A stretch of 61,461 nucleotides of DNA from an uncultured Phycisphaerae bacterium (GTDB lineage: Bacteria > Planctomycetota > Phycisphaerae > UBA1845 > PWPN01): the NCBI GenBank assembly GCA_938005315.1, contig CALLOB010000077.1, positions 1 through 61,461 on the forward strand. Reading direction: 5' to 3'. This document shows, piece after piece, positions 17,865 through 26,612 of this stretch (its first letter is position 1; every line of letters begins with the position of its first letter). The translations under genes were made by a program, and so were the position numbers. The notes under the pieces are model-generated. The model did no database searches. It had not been told where the DNA came from and was given only the letters and a program-made list of their open reading frames with translations.

Positions 17865-19910
17865 TTACCCCGCGGCCGGCTGGCCCGCCGGAACCAGGGA
17901 CCGGACCTTCCGGCACAGCTCCGCCACGCGCAGCGGCTTGATCAGCACCGGCCAGCGGCGACGATGGGCCTCCGGAATGGCGGCCGCAGCCTCCGCGCCG
18001 GGCGCCATCAGCAGACCTCGCACCGACGGCAGCAGCGCCGTGATCCGGGCCAGGCATTCCGGCCCGGTCATGTCGGGCAGGTCGCTCGCGGCCGCCACGA
18101 CCCGCAGCCCCGATCCTTCGGCCTCCGCCAGCCGCAAGGCCTCCTGGCCGCAACGGGCCCAGCATGCCGACAGCCCGGCGGCATGCAGTCCGGTCACCAG
18201 CACGGACGCCACCAGCTCGTTGTCCTCGACCAGCAGCACCTTGAAATCCGCTGAAACCGCCGGCTCCGGGGACCGCTGTGGTCCCCGTGCCGGCAGCCGC
18301 ACCCGCACCCGCGTGCCATGCCCCACTCGCGACTCGACCTCGATCCGGCCCCCGTGATCCGCGACGATGCCGTGGGCGATCGACAGTCCCAGCCCGGTGC
18401 CCTGGCCCCGCGGCCTGGTGGTGAAGAAGGGCTCGAAGATCCTCTCCCGCACCTCCGGCGGCATGCCCGCGCCGGTGTCGGCGACGGTCAGCCACCATTC
18501 CTGCGGCGCATCGTGGCCGACCTTTCCGGCGGACGGGCCCGGTTCAGCCGATATCCGAAGCTCCCCCCCGGCGGGCATGGCGTCGCGGGCGTTGACGATC
18601 AGATTCACCAGGACCTGGCGGAGCTGGACCGCGTCGCCCAGCAGCGGCATGGCCCCGACCGGCAGGTCCCAGACCGTGCGGATCGACGGCGGCAGCAGTC
18701 CGCGGACCATGGCCTCGGTCTCCCGCAGGACTTCCGCCAGGTCGATGCTCCGCCGGTCGATCCTCCCCTTGCGGCTGAAGGTCAGCATCGAACGGGTGAT
18801 GCCCGCCGCCTGCCGGGCGGCCTGCTCGATGGCCTGCAGGTGCGGCTCGGCCGCATGCCCCGGTCCAAGAGCGTCCCGGACCAGTTCCAGCCCTCCGAAG
18901 ATGACCGCCAGCAGGTTGTTGAAGTCATGGGCCAGCCCCCCGGCCAACGTCACGACCGTCTCCATACGCTGGGCGTGCCGGAGCTGCTCCTCCAGATCGG
19001 CGCGTTCCTCATCGGCCAGCTTGCGGGCGGTGATGTTGATGTGCGAGACCACCGCTCCGCCCTCGCCGCCCCGCAACGGCGCCACCCGCATCAGGAACCA
19101 GCGGTGCTCCTCGGGCGAATGGCAGGGGTACTCCATCTCGAACGGCTCGGAGTCCGGATCGGCCAGGATCCGCTCGATCCCGGCCAGCGCCCGTCGGGCA
19201 TCCTCCGCCTGCGGCTCGCTGGCCTGCCGGCAGACCTCCAGGTAGTTGACCCCGACGCCCACCTGCAGCGGGCCGGCACCCGGATTCTCCACTGTGAAAC
19301 GCTCCCAGGCCTGGTTGACGGCCAGAATCGTTCCGGAGCGGTCCAGCACCGCGATATGCGCCGTCAGTGAGTTCAAAATCGCCTGGGCGAAGGCCTCGCG
19401 GCGGGCCAGGGCGGCGTGCGCCTCGGCCAGATCGGCCAGCTTGTCTTCCAGCTTGCGCACCACTGCGGCGTCGTGGGCCTGGGCGAAGTCGCGATCCTCC
19501 TTCATCGACGGCGCGGGCTCCGCCGACAAGCGGCCGGCGCGGTGCCGCTCGAGGATGTCGCGGATCATGGGGACAAAGGCGTCCGGGGCCACCGGCTTGA
19601 CGATGAACGCGTCGGCGCCCAGCCCCATCGCGAAGGCCTGGTCCTTGGGATGCGTGTAGGTGGCGGTGTAGAAGACGAATGGGATCCGACACAGCACCGG
19701 GTCGCGCTTCCACTGCCGGCAGAGGGCGAACCCGTCCATCACCGGCATCAGAATATCCGTGATCAGCAGATCGGGAGGACGCCGCCGCGCCAGTTCCAGG
19801 GCCTCCGCCCCGTGGGCCGCACAGCTGACCTCGTAACCACCGGCGTGCAGCATGGCCTCCAGCAGGAAGCGGTTTTCGGGCTGATCATCGACCACCAGCA
19901 CGCGCGTCAT
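17865..19910 (-). CDS. Hybrid histidine kinase: REC-PAS-HisKA-HATPase-REC
   Basis: 681 residues from the ATG at 19908-19910, chosen for AAGGA upstream and because the first receiver begins at once. The N-terminal REC (1-125) is intact, with the acceptor Asp in LITDILMPVMDG and the Lys in IVKPV. A short coiled-coil and a PAS domain with a PAC-like end follow (about 175-300). The HisKA box has H328 in LAHDFNNLLAVIFGG. The HATPase has N (NLIVNARDAMPAGG), DTGAGMPPEV and GTGLGLSIAHGIV boxes. The C-terminal REC (about 555-675) keeps VLLVEDNE and the Lys in VLIKPL, but A608 stands where the acceptor Asp should be. No membrane segment is seen, so the sensor is cytoplasmic. Confidence 0.9.
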   Translation of the reverse strand: MTRVLVVDDQPENRFLLEAMLHAGGYEVSCAAHGAEALELARRRPPDLLITDILMPVMDGFALCRQWKRDPVLCRIPFVFYTATYTHPKDQAFAMGLGADAFIVKPVAPDAFVPMIRDILERHRAGRLSAEPAPSMKEDRDFAQAHDAAVVRKLEDKLADLAEAHAALARREAFAQAILNSLTAHIAVLDRSGTILAVNQAWERFTVENPGAGPLQVGVGVNYLEVCRQASEPQAEDARRALAGIERILADPDSEPFEMEYPCHSPEEHRWFLMRVAPLRGGEGGAVVSHINITARKLADEERADLEEQLRHAQRMETVVTLAGGLAHDFNNLLAVIFGGLELVRDALGPGHAAEPHLQAIEQAARQAAGITRSMLTFSRKGRIDRRSIDLAEVLRETEAMVRGLLPPSIRTVWDLPVGAMPLLGDAVQLRQVLVNLIVNARDAMPAGGELRISAEPGPSAGKVGHDAPQEWWLTVADTGAGMPPEVRERIFEPFFTTRPRGQGTGLGLSIAHGIVADHGGRIEVESRVGHGTRVRVRLPARGPQRSPEPAVSADFKVLLVEDNELVASVLVTGLHAAGLSACWARCGQEALRLAEAEGSGLRVVAAASDLPDMTGPECLARITALLPSVRGLLMAPGAEAAAAIPEAHRRRWPVLIKPLRVAELCRKVRSLVPAGQPAAG

Positions 19911-20244
19911 CGAGCAAGGTCCTTGAAGCAACCCGCCAGGTCCGCCCTCATGACCGCTGGCGCGGGACAAGCGATCTCTATATGCCAGATATCCGCCCCT
20001 CTGAACTGCAAATACGCGAGGCGGAGGCGATTGTATGGTCATTGTACCACCGTTTATGGCCGCGCGAACCGTTGCGTGCCGCAAAGTCCTCTTTGGCCCC
20101 TCTGCGACCAGCCGGGAATCGCTTTTTCGGACCGACGCCGGCCTCGGTACGGCCGGGTCGAGGCTGATTACCCCTTCCCTCTTTGAAGTCTTGATGAAAT
20201 TAGTCGCCGCGTACTGTCGCAGGAGGGATTGTGGCCCAAGCGCG
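19911..20244. other. Gap of 334 bp between the hybrid kinase and the phosphatase gene
   Basis: The half next to the kinase start carries its promoter. The rest shows no convincing gene, terminator or RNA element. Base composition is less GC-rich than in the flanking genes. Confidence 0.5.
19977..20005 (-). promoter_or_regulatory. Promoter of the hybrid kinase
   Basis: Minus-strand TTCAGA (20000-20005) and TATAGA (19977-19982) are 17 bp apart. The start would be near 19970, leaving about 60 nt of leader. The same TTCAGA hexamer at the same spacing is found at the LysR promoter. Confidence 0.45.
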
Positions 20245-21519
20245 TCAACCGGAAGCCTGTGCTGGGGCCGTGGCCGGGGAACCGCCAGGCGGACCGGCGT
20301 CACGTCGCTCGGGCGGGCGCGCGAGTTCGAACCAGTCCAGCACCCGGCCGGAGATTCCCACCTGGCGCACCGCCAGGGCCTCCGGGGTCAGGTCGATGAT
20401 GGTGAAGCTGTGCTGCCGATCGTCCCACGCGGCCATGGTCTCGGGCATCGGCAGGCGGGCGGAAGCCAGGTTTGCGCCCCCGGCTCCTGTGGTGACATGT
20501 GTAATGCCCTCGCCGGCGGGGCCCCGGCGGCCGGCCAGGAGCGGATGGGATCGCTCGTACATGTGATTGTGGCCACAGAGGATCATGGCCACGCCGTGCC
20601 GCTCCATCACCGGCAGGATCGACCACTGCAGCTTGTCCGCAGGGGGATACTTGCCGTGGGTGTGGATCGGCTCGTGAAAAAAGACGATCTTCCACCGGTC
20701 GCCGGCGCCGGCCAGCACGCCGTCCAGCCAGGGCGCGACCCGCCCGGCGAACAGCGGACCGTCGTGGTTGCTGTCGATGGCCACGAAGCGCGCCGGACCG
20801 AAGTCGAACCAGTAGTGCCGCCCGGGCGGCTCGTCCGGAGGACCGTTCTTCGGCAGCGCGAAGGTGCTCAGCGCCGTCTCGGTCGGATCGAGCTTGTATT
20901 CGTGGTTACCCAGGCACGGGTAGAAAGGCACACCGGCCAGCAGTTCCGCATACGGGATGAACAACCTGGCCGGAAAGTCCTCGGGACGGCCCCGGGGATA
21001 GATCAGGTCGCCGGTGTGAACCACGACATCGGGGTCGTAAGTCTCCATCAGCCGCGCCAGCCGCCGTTGGTGCCGGCCGCCAGTGCCGCTGTCCCCGAAC
21101 GCCAGAACCCGAACGGTCTCCTCCGGCGGCGGGGCGGCCCGCGCACGGCCGCGGAACATCACCCGCCGATCGCTGTCGTTGACCACCTCCAGGATCTCGT
21201 AGTCGTACCGCCGCCCGGGCTCCAGACCGCCGACCTCCGCCTGACAGCGCTGCACGGTGATACCCGCCGCCGGACGCGGCGCCACCGAGGCCGGGCAGTA
21301 TGTCGCCTCCTGCTTTCCCTCGGCCTTCACCCGCAGCTCCGAAGGAGCCGCCGGGTGCATGTACCAGACGATCGTGAAGCCGTCCGGCCGGACATTCTGC
21401 ACCATCGGGCCGAGGACGACCGTCGGCCGGCCGCGGAAGTGCAGCCCGAACCAGGCCGCCGCCACGGCCGCGCTGCAGGCCGCCAATGCCAGGGCGATCG
21501 CTCGATGATGGGAACGCAT
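20245..21519 (-). CDS. Exported purple-acid-phosphatase-like metallophosphoesterase
   Basis: About 424 residues. The start is at one of three close ATGs (21519, 21528, 21531); GGGAGG lies 12, 3 or 0 bases before them. An N-terminal hydrophobic segment (AIALALAACSAAVAAAWFG) is a signal anchor. A fibronectin-like purple-acid-phosphatase N-domain follows (GPMVQNVRPDGFTIVWYM). The calcineurin-like metal site is complete: FGDSGTGG, GDLIYPRG, LGNHEYKLD, FHEPIHTHG and GHNHMYER. Such enzymes hydrolyse phosphomonoesters outside the cytoplasm. It is divergent from the ATP-grasp gene. Confidence 0.85.
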   Translation of the reverse strand: MRSHHRAIALALAACSAAVAAAWFGLHFRGRPTVVLGPMVQNVRPDGFTIVWYMHPAAPSELRVKAEGKQEATYCPASVAPRPAAGITVQRCQAEVGGLEPGRRYDYEILEVVNDSDRRVMFRGRARAAPPPEETVRVLAFGDSGTGGRHQRRLARLMETYDPDVVVHTGDLIYPRGRPEDFPARLFIPYAELLAGVPFYPCLGNHEYKLDPTETALSTFALPKNGPPDEPPGRHYWFDFGPARFVAIDSNHDGPLFAGRVAPWLDGVLAGAGDRWKIVFFHEPIHTHGKYPPADKLQWSILPVMERHGVAMILCGHNHMYERSHPLLAGRRGPAGEGITHVTTGAGGANLASARLPMPETMAAWDDRQHSFTIIDLTPEALAVRQVGISGRVLDWFELARPPERRDAGPPGGSPATAPAQASG

Positions 21520-21628
21520 CGCGGCCATCATCCTCCCGCACCGACCGGGGGTCAACGAACGGCCGCCGGACCGTCGCCAGCGTCATCACCTTGTCCGAAG
21601 ACGCGCCCGGCCGGCGCCCCACCGGCGG

Positions 21629-21657
21629 TTGTTCGCCGTCGCCGATTCCATTATTAT
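21629..21657 (+). promoter_or_regulatory. Promoter of the ATP-grasp/HAD pair
   Basis: TTGTTC (21629-21634) and TATTAT (21652-21657) are separated by 17 bp. The start would be near 21664, about 100 nt before the ATG at 21767. Confidence 0.45.
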
Positions 21658-21766
21658 CGCCGGTTCAAGCACGGTGGGGCCATGCGGGCAAGGTCCGGCA
21701 GGCGGTGTCGGCAGGTCCGCCGTCGCACGGCCGAGCGGTGGCGGCCCAGGAATTCGTAGAGCGGGC

Positions 21767-22813
21767 ATGAGCCAGGGGCTGCAAGGATTTGTGGGCCGTG
21801 GGGTCGGCCGGCGCGACGTAAGGTTGCTTTTCACCTGCGCCGGCCGGCGGATCGAACTGATCGAGGCGTTCGCCCGCGCCGCCCGCCGCCTGGGCCTGCG
21901 ACCGGTCATTCACACCGCCGACGTCCAGAAACACTACGCCGCCGCATGCATCTCCGACGGCGTGCACCACACGCCCCCGGCCACCGACGCCGGCTACATC
22001 CTTGGCCTGGTCCGTATCGTCCGGCGGCACCGCATCGACATGCTGGTCCCGCTGGTGGACACCGAGTTGCCGGTCCTCAGCCGGGCCCGGGAAACGTTTG
22101 CGGAGCTGGGGTGCGCCGCCGTGATCAGCCCGCCGGCGGTGGTCGACCTCTGCCGTGACAAGCTGGAGACCTTCCGCTTTCTGAAAGCCCGTGCGATCGA
22201 CACCCCGCCGACCTGGCCGGTCGCCGAGGTGATCCGCCGCCGACAACGGTGCTTTCCGTATTTCCTCAAGCCCCGCAGCGGCAGCGCCAGCAAAGGCAGC
22301 TTCGTCATCCGCCGCGAGTCTGAACTCCGGGCCTTGGCGCGCATCGTCCCGGACGGCATCCTGCAGGAGTTCGTGCCCGGCGTGGAGCATACTCTGGATG
22401 TCTATACCGGCTTCGACGGGCGCTGCCGATGCGTCGTCCCGCGAAGAAGACTGGAAGTCCGGGGCGGCGAAGTGACCACCGGCCTGACCGTCCGGCATGC
22501 CGGCATCATCCGTACCGGCGTCCGCGTGGCCGAGGCGCTGGCCGAGTGCGTCGGATTGATCACCATCCAGCTTTTCCTGACCCCAGCCGGGGCCATCAAG
22601 GTCATCGAAATCAATCCGCGCTTCGGGGGGGGGGCGCCGCTTTCGGTCGCGGCGGGGGCCGACTTCCCGCGATGGCTCCTGAGCGAGTGGCTGGGCCGCA
22701 GGCCGCGAATACGCCTCGACCACTTCCGGGCAGGCGTGATGATGCTCCGCTACCACCAGAGTTTCTTCCTGAAATCGGTCAAGCCGCCTGCACCGAAGCA
22801 GAGTGGCCAATGA
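21767..22813 (+). CDS. ATP-grasp ligase (carbamoyl-phosphate-synthase-like)
   Basis: 348 residues from the ATG at 21767. Residues about 18-110 form a pre-ATP-grasp domain (RLLFTCAGRRIELIEAF; later LVPLVDTELPVLSRARE). The ATP-grasp fold follows with YFLKPRSGSASKGSFVI for the nucleotide and IKVIEINPRFGGGAPL for the metal (Glu and Asn). Relatives ligate a carboxylate to an amine or thiol through an acyl phosphate; some sit in cell-surface loci. The substrate is not evident. The stop lies 22 bp before the HAD start, so the two genes form a unit. Coding of the GGG run near 22625-22634 is continuous, with no frameshift. Confidence 0.8.
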   Translation: MSQGLQGFVGRGVGRRDVRLLFTCAGRRIELIEAFARAARRLGLRPVIHTADVQKHYAAACISDGVHHTPPATDAGYILGLVRIVRRHRIDMLVPLVDTELPVLSRARETFAELGCAAVISPPAVVDLCRDKLETFRFLKARAIDTPPTWPVAEVIRRRQRCFPYFLKPRSGSASKGSFVIRRESELRALARIVPDGILQEFVPGVEHTLDVYTGFDGRCRCVVPRRRLEVRGGEVTTGLTVRHAGIIRTGVRVAEALAECVGLITIQLFLTPAGAIKVIEINPRFGGGAPLSVAAGADFPRWLLSEWLGRRPRIRLDHFRAGVMMLRYHQSFFLKSVKPPAPKQSGQ

Positions 22814-22835
22814 ACCCGACCGCGGGCGCCTGCGT

Positions 22836-23522
22836 ATGAGCAACGTGAGACTGACCGGCGTCCGGGCGGTGGTATTCGACCTGGACGACACCCTCTATCT
22901 GGAGCGTTCGTTCGCCCTGAGCGGCTTTGCGGCCGTCGGCGCGTGGCTGCGGGAACACATGGCCTGCCCGTGCGATCCGTGTGCCCGCATGGCGGAACTG
23001 TTCGAGTCCGAGCACCGCCGACGAGTGTTCGACCGGCTGATGGAGGAGTGGGGCGTCCGGCCCGCCGAACCCCTGGTCCGCGAGATGATCGACCGGTTTC
23101 GTACTCACCAGCCCCGCATCCGGCTGTGCCCCGACGCCGAGCGGGCCCTGACCTGCTGGAACGGTCGATTCAAGCTCGGGTTGATCTCGGACGGGCCCCT
23201 GGCGGTGCAGCAAAACAAGGTCCAGGCTCTGGGCTTGACCTCCCGGCTGGATCAGATCATTCTGACGGATCGCTGGGGAGAGGACTTCTGGAAGCCCCAC
23301 CCGCGAGCCTTCGAATGGCTCGAACAGAGCTGGGGCGTCCGGGGACAGCAGCTGGTATATCTGGCGGACAACCCCGCCAAAGACTTCATCGCCCCGCGAC
23401 AACGGGGGTGGCAAACGGTCCGGGTACGGCGAGAACAGGGAATTCACAGCCTGTTGGAGGCAGAATGCGGCACCGAGGCCGATCATGAAGTAAGAACACT
23501 TGAAGAATTAATGATTTGCTAA
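22836..23522 (+). CDS. HAD-superfamily hydrolase
   Basis: 228 residues from the ATG at 22836; a GTG at 22803 is also in frame but has no ribosome-binding site. The four HAD motifs are in order: DLDDTLY (nucleophile Asp), LISDGPL, KPHPRAFEW (Lys) and YLADNPAKDF. A helical cap fills about 20-90, which places it in the phosphoglycolate phosphatase-like group that removes phosphate from small metabolites. Pairing with the ATP-grasp ligase suggests that the two act on one substrate. The pair lies directly upstream of the polysaccharide export genes, but a 412-bp gap separates them. Confidence 0.85.
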   Translation: MSNVRLTGVRAVVFDLDDTLYLERSFALSGFAAVGAWLREHMACPCDPCARMAELFESEHRRRVFDRLMEEWGVRPAEPLVREMIDRFRTHQPRIRLCPDAERALTCWNGRFKLGLISDGPLAVQQNKVQALGLTSRLDQIILTDRWGEDFWKPHPRAFEWLEQSWGVRGQQLVYLADNPAKDFIAPRQRGWQTVRVRREQGIHSLLEAECGTEADHEVRTLEELMIC

Positions 23523-23934
23523 TCACGATTTTAGGAATGATCGGAGGATCATCGGATCGATCGGCGGCGGCAAACTGGGCCTTGCTGGACGAAACCCCGT
23601 CAGGATGGGTATCCTGATCTGCGATCTGAAGGACGACAAGGCCAGGTTCGGCAGGCGGATTCCGGATGGATGTGGGCAGGCCCGGCAGTGGGCACGGTTG
23701 GAACCAGGGTCGCGGCAACCAGAGTTGATCGCAGCGGCCTTCGCCGGGCCATGCAACGGCGAGGTGGTGGCCATTGTGTCTCAACCGCCGACCGGGAGAA
23801 TGCCGATAACTAACCGTCTGTCAGAGCTTACGTTAGCGTGTTTGCATCCGCTTGCAGGGCAGGTCGGGTGAAGCAACAGGAAGCCAACCGCGCTGGTCCG
23901 CCAAGGCGGTAGAAGCGGTCGGAGCGTCGTCCGT
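23523..23934. other. Gap of 412 bp before the polysaccharide export genes
   Basis: Short open frames exist on both strands here (for example 23605-23871) but none has a ribosome-binding site or a recognisable family. The region probably carries the promoter of the export operon. No convincing -35/-10 pair, sigma-54 site or riboswitch was found on inspection. Confidence 0.45.
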
Positions 23935-25665
23935 ATGAGATTTGACCGTTTCTCACCTTTACTGAACTGTGGAACGCCTGTCGGGCTTGGCCGGCCCGCG
24001 GCGTCGGGTTGCCGCAGCATCGGGGCGCTGGTGGGAATATTCCTTCTTGTCGGATGCGAGAGTTCCCCGATCTCCAATGCCTGGTGGAACTCGTTCCTGG
24101 ACCCCACGGAAACAGGCAATTTCCGGGAGAACGTCGTACACGACATCCAGCGGACGATCAGCTTCCGGGACACTCCGCCGGGGGTCGCGGGGGCGGTCGA
24201 TCCCACGCCCGACGATCTCGTGGCCACGGTGGAGGAATACACCCTGGGCACGGGCGACACGTTGCTGATCCGAATGCTTGATTTCCTGCAGGTCGACGCG
24301 GAAACCGAGATCCAGCAGACGGTGGACGAGCTGGGCTACATCGACGTTCCGCAGCTGGGCTGGCTTCATGTCGAGGGCATGACCGCCCGCGAGCTCCAGG
24401 CCGAGATCATCGCCCGGGCCAAAGACGCGGGGATCTATCACGTGGACGAGTCACCGACCGTGACCGTGCTGGTGGCCAACCAGCAGCAGCGGATCTACAA
24501 CCTCGACGGCGCCGTCCGGGCGCCCGGATCGTATCGCATCCTCCGGCCTGACTTCCGGTTGCGCGAGGCCATCGTCCAGGGCGGCGGGCTGGACGAGACC
24601 GCCAAGGTCATCTATATCTCGCGCGGGGGTCCGAGGCACAAGCAGATCAAGGATCGGGCCCCGACTCCGCCCCGGCAGGCCGGTGGCACCGATCAGCAGC
24701 AAGTCCCTCCGGTCAGTCCGACGCTGATGGCCGAAATGATTCCCAGTCCGGCGGGCGCGTCGGCGAGCGACAAGACGGCGCCCGAGACTTCACGGCCGTC
24801 GGTGCCCGGCGCGGTGGCCCTGCCGGAGGATGCCGAACGCGAGCTGCAGGAAGCGTTGGCGCCTTCGAGCCCGGCTGCCGCGTCCCCGGCCATCCCACCG
24901 GGCCGGTCAGCCGAACCGGACTCGGGGCCTTCGCTCTCGACCCCGGCTCCCAGGCTGCCGTCGTTCATTTTCGTGAACGACAAGTTCATCGAAGCCCCGG
25001 CCCCGGGCGAACCGTCGGCGGAAACCCCGCCGGCGGCTCCGCCTACCCCCGGTCCGCAGGCCGGCCCCGGCCGCCCGCCCGCCGCATTGCCCTCCAGCGA
25101 GCCGGTGGACTGGGAAGCGCTGGCGGCCGAGGACCAGCATCGGGTGATCCGCATTCCGGCCGACAAGCTGCGCAGCGGCGACCCCAACTACGACATCGTC
25201 ATCCGCCACCAGGACTGGATCCGCGTGGATCCCGGACCGACGGGGCTTTACTACATGGACGGCCACGTCAGCCGTCCGGGTCCCTACAGTCTCTCGGGCG
25301 AGGAGATCACCCTGACGCAGGCCATCGCCGCGGCCGGGGGCTTCGACCCGCTGGCCTGGCCGACGCGGTGTGAGATCCGCCGCCGGCTGGACGGCGACCG
25401 GGAGGAGATCACCCAGTGGGATCTCGCCCGGATCCTCGACGGCCGGGACCCGGACCTGTTCATCAAACGGCACGACGTCATCCGCGTGGGCACCCACGCC
25501 GTGGCTCCGTTCCTGTTCACGCTGCGCAACGCCTTCCGCCTGACCTACGGCTTCGGGTTCATTTACGACCGCAACTTCGCGGACATCGATGCCTACGGCG
25601 GCGACATCAACCCCAAGCTCCGTCGCCGCCAGGAGCGGGAGCAGCTGTTCCAGCGGGTGTTCTGA
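23935..25665 (+). CDS. Wza-like polysaccharide export lipoprotein
   Basis: 576 residues. A long N-terminal leader ends in a lipobox (IFLLVGC, about 35-41). The polysaccharide export domain starts near residue 98 (EEYTLGTGDTLLIRMLD), and an SLBB domain follows (about 180-235: NLDGAVRAPGSYRI). An unusual insert of about 150 residues (about 240-400) rich in Pro, Ala and Ser separates it from a second SLBB (YYMDGHVSRPGPYSLSG). The C-terminal segment ends in RRRQEREQLFQRVF. Such proteins form the outer-membrane channel for capsule or exopolysaccharide. The next gene starts about 10 bp after the stop, so the three export genes form one operon. Confidence 0.88.
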   Translation: MRFDRFSPLLNCGTPVGLGRPAASGCRSIGALVGIFLLVGCESSPISNAWWNSFLDPTETGNFRENVVHDIQRTISFRDTPPGVAGAVDPTPDDLVATVEEYTLGTGDTLLIRMLDFLQVDAETEIQQTVDELGYIDVPQLGWLHVEGMTARELQAEIIARAKDAGIYHVDESPTVTVLVANQQQRIYNLDGAVRAPGSYRILRPDFRLREAIVQGGGLDETAKVIYISRGGPRHKQIKDRAPTPPRQAGGTDQQQVPPVSPTLMAEMIPSPAGASASDKTAPETSRPSVPGAVALPEDAERELQEALAPSSPAAASPAIPPGRSAEPDSGPSLSTPAPRLPSFIFVNDKFIEAPAPGEPSAETPPAAPPTPGPQAGPGRPPAALPSSEPVDWEALAAEDQHRVIRIPADKLRSGDPNYDIVIRHQDWIRVDPGPTGLYYMDGHVSRPGPYSLSGEEITLTQAIAAAGGFDPLAWPTRCEIRRRLDGDREEITQWDLARILDGRDPDLFIKRHDVIRVGTHAVAPFLFTLRNAFRLTYGFGFIYDRNFADIDAYGGDINPKLRRRQEREQLFQRVF

Positions 25666-25679
25666 CGGTTCGTGTGCCC

Positions 25680-26612
25680 ATGCCGACGACCAGCGCCACA
25701 TCGACGACACGAGGCACCGGTTGGTGGACGCCGGCCATGACCGTCCAGCTGGTGGTGCTGGCCGGCCTGCTGGGCTGGCAGTACTTCTATGTGCTGCGAC
25801 GCCTGGTGTACATCTGGCAGAACGACGGCGACTGGTCGCACGGTTTCATCATTCCCCTGTTCAGCCTCTACTATCTCTACATGCACCGCGACCGGATGCC
25901 GCTGGATCTGCCGCGCGGCGGCGCCGGTCCGGCGGCGATCGGCGCGGCGGTCATCGCCGGGTCCTTCGGCCTGTTCGCGGCCGGCTGGATCTGGCACTTC
26001 GAGTACTTCAAGGCGATCTCGCTGGTGACCACCCTGGCCGGCGTTCTGCTGATGGTCTGCGGCTGGCCGATGACGCGATGGGCGTGGTTCGCGGTGGCGT
26101 TTCTGGTGTTCGCGATCCCGGTTCCGGTCCCGATCTACGTGCAGCTGACCATGCCGCTGCGGGTCATCGCCGCCCAGGTTTCCGCGGCGTTGCTTCAGGG
26201 ATTCATTCCAGACATGATCGCCCAGGGGCAGGGTGCCCTGGTTGAGTACATCTACAACGGCCGCCCCGGCACCCTGGACATCGAGCAGGCCTGCAGCGGC
26301 ATCCGGCTGATGATGACCATGATGGCCCTGGGGGTGGCCATGGCGTTCGTCAGCGACCGGCCGTTGTGGCAGCGGCTGGTGATGATCCTCTGCTGCGTGC
26401 CGATCGCGATCTTCTGCAACATCGTGCGGGTGACGACCACCGGCTTTCTGGTCGTGCTCGGCTACCAGGACCTCGCCCGGGGCTTCTGGCACACGATGCT
26501 CGGAATGGCGATGCTGTTCGTGGCCTTCGGACTTTACGGCGGCATCTCCTACGTCATGACCCATCTGTTCATCGAGGGCGAGCCGGCGGCCTCGGAAGGC
26601 GGGACCTTATGA
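25680..26612 (+). CDS. Exosortase (EpsH family)
   Basis: 310 residues, about eight membrane segments. The exosortase triad is present: C205 in IEQACSGIRLMM, R250 in FCNIVRVTT and H271 in GFWHTMLGM. DWSHGFIIPLFSLYYLY near residue 51 is also typical. The family cleaves a C-terminal sorting signal (PEP-CTERM or relatives) and moves the protein to the surface, and it is usually encoded within exopolysaccharide loci, as here. A GTG two codons upstream (25674) is an alternative start. No protein in the window ends in a PEP-CTERM-like tail, so substrates lie elsewhere. The Wzc-like ATG overlaps its stop. Confidence 0.9.
   Translation: MPTTSATSTTRGTGWWTPAMTVQLVVLAGLLGWQYFYVLRRLVYIWQNDGDWSHGFIIPLFSLYYLYMHRDRMPLDLPRGGAGPAAIGAAVIAGSFGLFAAGWIWHFEYFKAISLVTTLAGVLLMVCGWPMTRWAWFAVAFLVFAIPVPVPIYVQLTMPLRVIAAQVSAALLQGFIPDMIAQGQGALVEYIYNGRPGTLDIEQACSGIRLMMTMMALGVAMAFVSDRPLWQRLVMILCCVPIAIFCNIVRVTTTGFLVVLGYQDLARGFWHTMLGMAMLFVAFGLYGGISYVMTHLFIEGEPAASEGGTL

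Noticed and set aside
23540..23660. A possible c-di-GMP or other riboswitch before the export operon
   Set aside because: GGCAAAC is present by chance, but the paired stems and the conserved GACGCAAAGCC-like segment of GEMM are missing.
23600..23930. A sigma-54 promoter for the exopolysaccharide operon
   Set aside because: No GG/GC pair with correct 10-bp spacing and flanks was found; the nearest resemblance has the wrong spacing.
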